A program made the position numbers and the translations under genes. From Chrysochromulina parva (Eukaryota > Haptophyta > Prymnesiales > Chrysochromulinaceae), in NCBI GenBank assembly GCA_002887195.1, contig PJAB01001009.1, positions 1-18,228 on the forward strand: DNA of 18,228 nt, written 5' to 3'. Below are positions 1 through 8,500 of this stretch, in pieces; positions within the stretch are counted from its first letter, which is position 1; every line of letters starts with the position of its first letter. The notes under the pieces were generated by a model. That model saw nothing but the letters and a program-made list of their open reading frames with translations. It had not been told where the DNA came from and ran no database searches.

Positions 1-1110
1 CGATGCGTGCACAGCTCGGCGATGATCGCACCCTGACACACTTAGACACACTCATCTCTCCGTCAAGCCACACTCGCAAGAGTGCGATGCTGTGGCTCGG
101 TTGCCACAGCGCCAAGCTCGCCAAGCTCGACGAGGCGATGCGTGCAGAGCTCGCGATGATCGGAACCCTGACACACTCATCTCCGTTGAGCGCCACACTC
201 GCAGGGGCGAGTGCAAAGCCGCCTCCGATGCAAGAGCGATCGGATCCCTGACACACTCATTTCCTTCAAGCGTCACACTCGCAGGGGCTCTGGCTCGGTT
301 GCGGCAACGTCAAGTACAACGAGGCTCTCGAAGCGATGCGTGCACAGCTCGGCGAGCATCGGAACCCAGTGACACACTCATCTCCTTCAAGCGTCACACT
401 TGCAAGGGCTCTGGCTCGGTTGCGACAACGAGAAGCTCGCCACAGAAGCTCGACGAGGCGATGCTATAAGGCGATGCTATAAGGCGATGCGTGCACAGCT
501 CGGCGATGATCGGAACCCTGACACACTTAGACACACTCATCTCCGTCACACGCCACACTCGCAAGAGTGCGATGCTGGCTCGGTTGCCACAGCGCCAAGC
601 TCGCCAAGCTCGACGAGGCGATGCGTGCACAGCTCGCGATGATCGGAACCCTGACACACTCATCTCCGTTGAGCGCCACACACTCGCAGGGGCGAGTGCA
701 CAGAGCCGTCTCCGACGCAAGAGCAATCGGAACCCTGTCACACTCATTTCCTTCAAGCGACACACTCGCAAAAGGCCTCTGTCTCGTTTCGACAACGCCA
801 AGTACAACGAGGCTCTCGAAGCGATGCGTGCACAGCTCGGCGAGCATCGGAACCCAGTGACACAGGCTCGGTTGCGGCAACGCCAAGCTCGCCAAGCTCG
901 CCAAGTTCGACGCATGCACGGCTCGGCGATGATCGGAACCCTGACACACTCATCTGCGTTAAGCGCCACACTCGCAAGGGTGATTGCACAGCAGTCTCCG
1001 ACTCAAGAGCAATCGGAACCCTGAGTCCCTGTGACACACTCATCTCCTTCAAGCGTCACTATCGCAAGGGCTCTGGGTCGGTTGCGACAACGCCAAGTAC
1101 AACGAGGCTC
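1..1110. repeat. Satellite-like higher-order tandem repeat, period about 484 bp
   Basis: Anchor words beginning cgatgcgtgcacagctcgg recur at 1, 136, 334, 485, 619 and 822, with a diverged copy at 911. The spacing pattern repeats: 1 to 485 is 484 bp, 136 to 619 is 483 bp, 334 to 822 is 488 bp. The array is therefore a higher-order unit made of about four related subunits of roughly 90-200 bp, with two nearly full units and a third that lacks the first subunit (911 to about 1110). Subunits share tgacacactcatctcc, cacactcgcaag and ggctcggttgc words. Long open frames run through it on both strands because stops are rare in the unit. Their peptides are only the repeat read in different frames, so I do not call genes. 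The array enters from beyond the left edge of the window. Confidence 0.85.
458..483. repeat. Two copies of a 13-bp unit inside the satellite
   Basis: The word gcgatgctataag occurs twice head to tail at 458-470 and 471-483, just before the second higher-order unit starts. It looks like a slippage duplication at the unit boundary. Confidence 0.8.
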
Positions 1111-1272
1111 TCGAATCTCGGCGCTCGGCGCACTCATATCTGTCACACAATGCCAAGGTCAACTTCCTCGCAAGACCAAGTATGAGACCATGTCCCATAA
1201 GAACTGTCGACGACGACCATTCAAGTGTTAACAAGTGCAACCATGAGCTTCCTGCTGCCGCTGCTACACGCG

Positions 1273-1284
1273 TAGACGCGTCTA
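1273..1284. repeat. 12-bp perfect palindrome
   Basis: tagacgcgtcta is its own reverse complement. It lies in the gene-free stretch upstream of the small ORF. It could be a dimeric-protein site or chance. Confidence 0.35.
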
Positions 1285-1387
1285 GCATGAGCGCTGGGTC
1301 TGTGTATAGCTGCTCAACGTGCCAGATAGTCCATACTAGTGACTCGGAGAAAGAACGGCGAAGGGCAAGCAAGAGGGCAAGGCTGTA

Positions 1388-1401
1388 CTTTACATGTAAA
1401 G
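1388..1401. repeat. 14-bp perfect palindrome
   Basis: ctttacatgtaaag is its own reverse complement. Such a long AT-rich palindrome is unusual in this GC-rich window. A related word (cttacatgta) occurs at about 1622. A regulatory role is speculation. Confidence 0.35.
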
Positions 1402-1822
1402 AAAGCACCCAAAGGGGCCGAGAAAGGGATTGAGAATAAAGGGCCGAGACAAGGGGGATAAATTGGCGTGGGTCGCAACCGAATCAGTCACTTCATATAG
1501 TGACGAGTTACTGATAATATGGCACCTACGCGCACGGCAGGCTCTGAACAGAATCTCCACCATCCTCCGAGCACGATTGTGTGACTTGTGTGCTGGTCTG
1601 CGCGGCGCACGCACCTTTTCCCTTACATGTACACGGCACTTTGCGAACGAACGGCAAAGTCGGCGGTTTCATCCTTCCTCCAACTCCCCCCCAGGGTGTG
1701 ATTTGAAATGTCGCGTCCGTGTGGCGCGCGCGGGGGGCCCGCAGACGAAACTGACTCTGAAGTACCGTATCGGTATCGTCCGAAAGCAGCCACTCGGCCC
1801 TGGACTGTTTGAAAACTTATCG

Positions 1823-2320
1823 ATGGCCGACGCCCTACAGAGGGAGCGTCGCCGGCAACGTTTCGCGGCCGACGCCAAGCGCGCGCCGCCGCCGCTTCCA
1901 AAGCGTGAGTTCGCGCATCCCGAGAAGCTGGTCAAGAGCGATGCCGACGCTGTGCTCGCAAAGTTTCTCGCCCGCAAGGTTGCCGCCGGAGCGACCCTGA
2001 CCGACTTGCAGAAGCGCGCCCTCGGTTCGATCGACAGCACCCGCATCAATCAGCCCGTCCCGTCGCCCAAGGAGATCACCGTATCCAAGCGCAGCGAGCT
2101 CGAGCCCGCAAGTCCAGCTCCGGTGGCACCAGCTCTAGCTTCGCCCGTTGCTGCCGACCAACCGCGACGGCTCCTTACGCTGCGCAAGAAGCTACGTGAG
2201 ATCGCAGATCTCGAGCGGCGCGAGGCTGAAGAGGGTGCTGTGCTCCAGGCCAATCAGAGAGCAAAAATCCAGCAAAAGAGCGCTCTCGAAGCAGAGCTGG
2301 CCTCGCTCGTCACCGAGTGA
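1823..2320 (+). CDS. Small protein with PYM/eIF2A-like C-terminal helical motif
   Basis: A 165-residue protein. The start is the first in-frame ATG (atcgATGgcc). The N-terminus is basic and charged (MADALQRERRRQRF). Residues about 44-70 form one predicted helix-turn-helix (FLARKVAAGATLTDLQ), residues 80-115 are a Ser/Pro/Ala-rich linker, and residues 118-162 form a second helical hairpin with the pattern LRKKLREIxxLExR-x5-G-x2-L-x-ANQ-x2-KI-x9-LExEL. That pattern resembles the C-terminal segment of PYM (partner of Y14 and Mago) and the C-terminus of eIF2A, both ribosome or translation associated. The Mago-binding N-terminal motif of PYM is not visible, so I do not name the gene. The two hairpins share the G-x2-L-x3-Q pattern and may be an internal duplication. 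It ends convergently about 260 bp from the giant gene on the other strand. A role in RNA or translation is inference only. Confidence 0.62.
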   Translation: MADALQRERRRQRFAADAKRAPPPLPKREFAHPEKLVKSDADAVLAKFLARKVAAGATLTDLQKRALGSIDSTRINQPVPSPKEITVSKRSELEPASPAPVAPALASPVAADQPRRLLTLRKKLREIADLERREAEEGAVLQANQRAKIQQKSALEAELASLVTE

Positions 2321-2343
2321 GCGTATACCTTGCAGGCGCGGCG

Positions 2344-2399
2344 GGTCGGTCACTGTGCATGAGACTAAGGATCAGTATTAGCTGTGACCGACCGTTTTT
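2344..2399 (+). other. Stem with 10-bp arms followed by T5, 3' of the small gene
   Basis: ggtcggtcac at 2344-2353 is the exact reverse complement of gtgaccgacc at 2384-2393, with a 30-nt loop. After one base (2394) a run of five T follows (2395-2399). It begins 24 nt after the stop codon of the 1823-2320 gene, so it would sit in its 3' UTR. It could help 3' end formation or be chance. Confidence 0.4.
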
Positions 2400-2409
2400 A
2401 CTCGAGTAT

Positions 2410-2488
2410 TAGCTGTTACTTCTACGCCGCCTCGTTAAGTACGGTCCGGTGAGACAAAAGACAACTTTTCTAGCTGTTACTTCTACGC
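2410..2488. repeat. 18-bp direct repeat, 61 bp apart
   Basis: tagctgttacttctacgc occurs at 2410-2427 and again at 2471-2488. A shorter relative, tattagctgtgac, lies at about 2376-2388, next to the stem arm. The copies sit between the convergent ends of the small gene and the giant gene. Confidence 0.8.
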
Positions 2489-2578
2489 GACAGTTCACGC
2501 CACAGACGACAGTCTACAGACTACACCCCGCTACATCTCGCGTGCAACTCGGCTCGCGCTGTCAGAACTGAACGCGGG

Positions 2579-5500
2579 TCAAATCCTGAGGGGGGTCGCT
2601 CTTGGCCGCGGCGTCGGGGAAGCCGCAGGCTTGTTCTGGGGCGTGCTCGCCCGCGACGGCGGTGTCGCCGCCGTCGTGCACGAGGTGGTGGTCGTCGGCG
2701 TCTTCGTGAGCACCGTGACCGGCGCCTGTTCTCGAAGCGGGCGCGCGAGCGGCGTCGTCCCCCCCTTAGGCGACGACGCGTATGGGTTCCATGAGCGATG
2801 ATGGATGCGCTCCGTGCGCGTCGCGGCCCGCTCCGAGGTGCTCTCGTGCCACTGGCGCTCATGCTGCGCCCGTTTGGACAGGGCGGCCGCCGTCGGCTCG
2901 GGAGAGAGCGAGCCCGAGTACGCGCTCGCCAGCGAGCCGCCACGGTACCGGGCGGTACCACGCCTTGGCAGCCAGCCGACGACGACCGCCGCCGCGGCCG
3001 CGGCCGCCGGGTCAGCAGCGCCCGGTACGACGCTCACGGCCGCGGCGCTCGGCGCAGCGCGGCCGTGGGGCGGCGTGGCGCGGAAGCGCTCGAAGAGCAT
3101 GCCCCCACCCGTCGGCTCCACGTGGTCGGTGGCCCATGCGTGGTCTGAGGTGCGCACAGAGGCGCGTGCATGCCGCTCCGAGGCGCGGTCGTGGTCGGTG
3201 GCACCCGTGGAGGACGCTGCTGCCGCGGTTGTCCGCGCCACCGCGGCAGCAGCTCGCTTCCGTATCCCTTCGATCATCAGCAGCTCCTTTCCACTGATCG
3301 ATGCCAACGGCGAGTGCGCCGCCGTACCGAGCAGGTGGATCCCTATCGGCGCGTGGTGTGAGAGGCCGACGCGGTTGGTTGGCTCGGAGGCATAGCCCGC
3401 GCCATTGGGGACCCACACCGCCTTCGACTGCACGGTGGTGTGAAGAGGCGAGCGCTTCGGAAGCGGCGGCCGTGCGTGGAAGAAGAGTCGGCGCAGCGCG
3501 CGCCGCTGGCTGAGGCGCGGCTCGAAGAGCGATGCGAGCAGCTGCTGGCGAGAGTCGGCCTTCGCGAGCTCGTGCCAGGCGCACAGGGCACGCCAGAACC
3601 AAGCGCCCCATCGGCGGCTGTGGAGCCTCTCAAGATCCCACAGCCTCGCCACCTCCTCGGTTCGGTGCTGCATCTCGCGCCAAGCTCGGAGGGCGTGGGT
3701 CAGCTGCGACGTCTGCAGCGCGTGCTCGTGGGCCAGCCACGTCGCTGCCGCACGCCACGCCGTGAAAAAGGGGGCCGCATGCCACAGGCTGGCGCGCTCC
3801 AGTCGCTCCTCATCGGCAATGCGGCCCGTGGCCCACTGGATGCACCGGTGCTGCCAGCGCTCCCACGTCGTCACGCGGGAGCGCCACGCGCCGTGTAGCG
3901 CCGCGCGAATGCAAAGGTCCGACTGCGCGCGCCTTGCTGCCGCTGCGCGCACCCAGCGCCGCCACGCCTGCCGGCAGTTGACGAGCGCCACGTGAGCGTC
4001 CCGCTCGGCGCGCGCGGCGGCGGCGTCGCGGGAGCGGAGCACCCACTGACGAATCGCCGATGAGCGTCGCCGCTGGTGCGCCGCGTCCATCGAGGCCTGC
4101 TGCTGCGCCTGCTGCTGCGCCTGCTGCTGCGCCTGCTGCCGACCGCGTCGGGAGAGCTTGACAAGGGCGACGCCCAGCCGATGCCTCACCGCCCGATCGC
4201 GCAGCAACGCAATGGAAGCGGCCGCCACCATGCTCGTCGGCCCAAAGCGCCGTCGCAAGCGCCGCAGCGCCCCCCGTCGGAAGTGGGCGTGCCCGTCGGC
4301 GATCGGCCTTGGCACATGAGCGCGGAACGTGCGCCAAGCGAGCAGATACGCGTGCCGAGCCGCCAACTCGGAGCGCTGCGCGTTGCGCCGGGCGGCGTCT
4401 GTGGCCCGGCGCAGCGCCATTAAAGCGAGCACGAGCTGGCCGCGCCGGTAGCGCTTGAAGACGATGCGCCCGGTGACGAGGATGGCGCGCTGCTGCCGTG
4501 TGTACCCACGCCACGTCAGCAGCGCAACACGAAGGTGAGCTGAGGCCAGGGCCGCTTCCTCCTCCACCACCGCCCTGGCCGCCGCCTCCGCCGCCCTGGC
4601 CGCCGCCTCCTCCGCCGCCCTGGCCGCCTCCGCCGCCCTAGCCGCCTCCTGCTCCGCCACCCTGGCCGCCGCCTCCTCCGCCGCCCTGGCCGCCTCCGCC
4701 GCCCTAGCCGCCTCCTGCTCCGCCCTGGCCGCCGCCTCATCCGCCGCCCTGGCCGCCTCCTCCGCCCTAGCCGCCTCCTGCTCCGCCGCCCTGGCCGCCG
4801 CCTCATCCGCCGCCCTGGCCGCCTCCTCCACCCTGGCCGCCGCCTCCTCCGCCGCCCTGGCCGCCGCCTCGGCCAACGCTTCGGCCGCCGCCTCGGCCGC
4901 CACCTGCTCAGCCGCCCAAGCTGCCGCCGCCTCGGCCATGGCCGCCTCCTCCTGCTCCGCCGCCCTGGCCGCCTCCGCCTCCGCCGCCCTGGCCGCCTCC
5001 TCCTCCGCCGCCCTGGCCGCCTCCGCCGCCCTAGCCGCCTCCTCCTCCGCCGCCCTGGCCGCCGCCTCATCCGCCGCCCTGGCCGCCTCCGCCGCCCTGG
5101 CCGCCGCCTCCTCCGCCCCCCTGGCCGCCGCCTCATCCGCCGCCCTAGCCGCCTCCTCCTCCGCCGCCCTGGCCGCCGCCTCCTCCGCCGCCCTGGCCGC
5201 CGCCTCGGCCAACGCTTCGGCCGCCGCCTCGGCCGCCACCTGCTCAGCCGCCCAGGCTGCCGCCTCCTCGGCCATGGCCGCCTCCTCCGCGGCCTCCTGA
5301 GCCGCCGCCTCGGCCGCCGCCTCCGCGGCCGCCTGAGCCTCAGCCTCCGCGGCCGCCTGAGCCTCAACCTCCGCCGCAACCGCCGCCGCCGCCGCCTGAG
5401 CCTCGACCTCCGCGGCCGCCTCGACCGCCTCGTCCGCCTCGACCGCCTCGACCGCCTCGACCGCCGCGAACGCCTCGGCCGCCTCGGCCACCTCGGCCGC

Positions 5501-8500
5501 CTCGGCTTCAGCCAGCTGCTGTGACGACTGCGGATTCCGCAGCTCGAGCAGCCGCAGCTCAAGCTCCAACTCCACCTCCAGATCCACCTCCTGATCCAGA
5601 TGCTCCAGCTCTCGCTGCTGCGAGGAGTGCGAGGTCGAGGGCGGTGACGACACCAACCCGCGCGGCTCAGCGTAAGGCCATGAGTGCTCAAAGAATTGAC
5701 GGAACTCGTCGAGGGAGATGGACTTCGAGTCGTCGACATCGAGTCGCTGGAAGACCGCCTCGAAGGCGTCTCGCGTGCCGTCCTCTTGGCGGATCGTCAT
5801 CGGCAGGCCGAGCAGGGTGCGCACCCTCTCGCTCGCGCGGCACGCCTTGATCACCTCGGCACGCGAGAGAACGCCGTCGCCATTGGCTTCGATCAGGCTG
5901 AATGCCTCGGCCACATGGTGCTCCAGCGGCGCGGGAGGCGGCAACGCAGCAAGGGCTGACGAGGGCGCCACTGACGAAACATGGGCTGACGAAACATGGG
6001 CTGACGAAACATGGGCTGACGAAACATGGGCTGACGAAACTTGGGCTGCCGAAACATGGGCTGACGAGGGCGCCACTGCCGCTGCCGACGATGACGGCCC
6101 CATGACCTCGACTGCAGCCGCCTCCGCCGCCTCGCCCTCCTCGCCCTCCTCGTCGCCCACTGCATCGAAGGCTGCTTGAAGATTCATCGGTGGCTGGGGG
6201 CGCAGTTCGAGGCTCGCTCGAAGGCACTCGCGCCGGCAGACGTCGTCGAGCGGGTTGTCCCAGGTGGCCTGACCTTCCGCGCTCACAAAGTACACCGCGA
6301 GTCGCGTCGGAGATACTGGGAGCATGCCATCGGAGATACCGGGAGATACCGGAAGCATGCCATCGGGATCGGCAGGGGCGTCGGAGAAGGTGCCCGCGAC
6401 GAAGCCCCCCCCCTCGGAGACTGCGAGGAGGATGGCTTGCTCCGCCTGGTCAGTGAGGAGGGCTCTCCATCCCGGCGGCAGCGGCCGCGCGAGGCAGTCG
6501 AGGAGGACACGAAGCACCGCGCCTTCCTCGGCGCCCATAGGCGCCGTACCGGGCGCTCCAGGCCCCGCGAGGCCGAGCCACATCGCGTACGCCACACCGT
6601 CCTCGGCCGTCGGCGGCGTGAGCGCCTCGCCCGACGCGGCAGCCGCGCCGCGCCGCCAGACGGCCAGTGGCACCTCGGGCGGCGGCTCCAAAGGAGGAGC
6701 GAGCGGGGGAGGAGGAGGCGGCGTGTCCGTCAGCGCTGTATCGAGCGCTGTCGCCTCGTCCGCATCGCCCTCTGTGGCAGCCTCGTCCACATCGCCCTCT
6801 GTGGCAGCCTCGTCCGCATCGCCCTCTGTGGCAGCCTCGTCGATCTCCACAGAGCCCTCCGAGCCTTCATCGAGCTCCTCCGAGATCGCAATCTCCGCGG
6901 AGCCTTCATCGAGCTCCTCCGAGCTGCCGGCGCTCTGCCGCCCCATCCTCATCTCGTCACCATCTTCGGCCCAACGGTTGGTCTCCATCCTCATCTCGCC
7001 ACCATCTTCGGCCCAACGGTTGGTCTCCATCCTCATCTCATCACCATCTTCGGCCCAACGGTTGGTCTCCATCCTCATCTCGTCACCATCTTCGGCCCAA
7101 CGGCTCGCCGAGAAAAGAGCCGAGCTCGATCGTGGCTTGGAGGTGCTCGGCTGTGGGCTCAACGAGGAAGCGAGCACCCCTTCACAGCTCAACGAGGAAG
7201 CGAGCACCCCTTCACAGCTCAACGAGGAAGCGAGCACCCCTTCACAGCTCAACGAGGAAGCGAGCACCCCTTCGGCTGTGGCAGCGGCGCTCGCCGACGC
7301 TCTCTCTAGCGCAGCAAAGGCGGCCAGCCGCTCGGCCATCGCGGCCTCAGCCTCCTTGGCAGCACGGAGCTCTGCCTTCACGTGAATGCGCTGTGCCTCC
7401 TCAACCAACCTCGCCGCCTGCCACTCAAACGCGTATTGCTCCTCCTCGTCGCCCTCGTCGCCCTCGTCGCCCTCGTCGCCCTCGTCGCCCTCGTCGCCCT
7501 CGTCGCCCTCGTGAGCCTCCTCCTCCTCCACCTCGTCCTCCTCCTCCACCTCATCCTCCGCCTCCACCTCGTCCTTCGCCTCCACCTCCTCGTCCTCCTC
7601 CTCCACCCCCGCCGCCTCATCGTCGATGGCGCTGCCGGGTGCATCCTCGCTGCGCAGTGCCTGCAGACGACGAAGCAGCTCGTCGTCGGCCGCCTCGGCA
7701 GCCTCCTTCTCAGCGGCCGCCTCCTCAGCCGCAAGGCGCTCCAATCGTCTCAATCTGGCCGCGGCTGCCTGGGATGCAGCCACCCAGCAGGCGAAGGCCT
7801 CATGCTTGCGAGCGAGTCGCTCGTCGGCCGCCTCGGCAGCTAGCCGCTCCTCCTTGAGCCGCACTGCCACAGCCTCCTCTGCCGCAAGCCGCTCCACGTA
7901 GGCCCTCCCCGCCGCCATGCGCTCGACCTCAAAGATGACGTGATCCGCCTTCTCGGCAGCGATCCTAGCTGCCTCCTCCTCCTCCTCCTTCTCCTGCTCC
8001 AGAAAGGCTGCTTCGGCCGCTGCAGCCTGCTCCAGAAAGGCTGCTTCGGCCGCTGCAGCCTGCTCCAGAAAGGCTGCTTCGGCCGATGCAGCCTGCTCCA
8101 GATAGGCTGCTTCGGCCGCTGCAGCCTCGGCCGCCGCCTCCTGCTCACTGAGATGCTCGTGACGGCGCTCCACCCCGAGCCTCTCTTCAGCAAAGCGCTC
8201 GACTTCAAAGATCAGGCGCTCTGCCTTTTCGGCGGCGATCCTGTCGGCCTCCTCGTCCTCCTCGTCCTCCTCCGTCTCGACCTCCTCCGTCGAGGCGCCG
8301 TCACGGGCGCTCGTCCTCAACGTGCCCCACGATTGGGCCCGCGCATCCATTGCCACTCGCGAGGCTTCTCCCGCCTTGAGCTCCGTGAGCAGCCGTGACT
8401 CCGCCGCCAGCAGGCTGTGGTTACGAGCAGCCTGCGCCTCCGTGGCCAACGTGGCTTCTCTCGCCCTCACCTCGGCGACGAGCTGCGCCTCCGCCTTGGT

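Larger units (their letters stand above)
1111..1822. other. Intergenic, no supported gene
   Basis: About 700 bp between the satellite array and the small ORF at 1823. Base composition is less GC-rich than the genes, with AT-rich patches near 1490-1520. The frame of the downstream gene stays open back to about 1430, but the only in-frame ATG is at 1823, so an upstream exon or a non-ATG start is possible yet unsupported. The last few hundred bases should contain the promoter and 5' leader of the 1823 gene. I see no convincing TATA box. Confidence 0.5.

Noticed and set aside
394..1024. Long open frames on both strands across the satellite (up to 191 codons)
   Set aside because: The peptides are the repeat unit read in different frames, several frames are open at once, and no domain or consistent start is seen.
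1..1110. CRISPR array
   Set aside because: Subunits are long and variable with no short constant repeat and unique spacers, and the window is eukaryotic.
4516..5739. 407-codon Arg/Pro-rich frame on the minus strand, and Ala/Ser-rich frames on the plus strand in the same place
   Set aside because: Frame-shifted shadows of the Ala-rich coiled coil. The giant frame has domains on both sides and in-frame repeats.
6176..7857. Plus-strand frames of 350-400 codons opposite the giant gene
   Set aside because: They translate the minisatellites in antisense. No domains, and their repeats are explained by the minus-strand protein.
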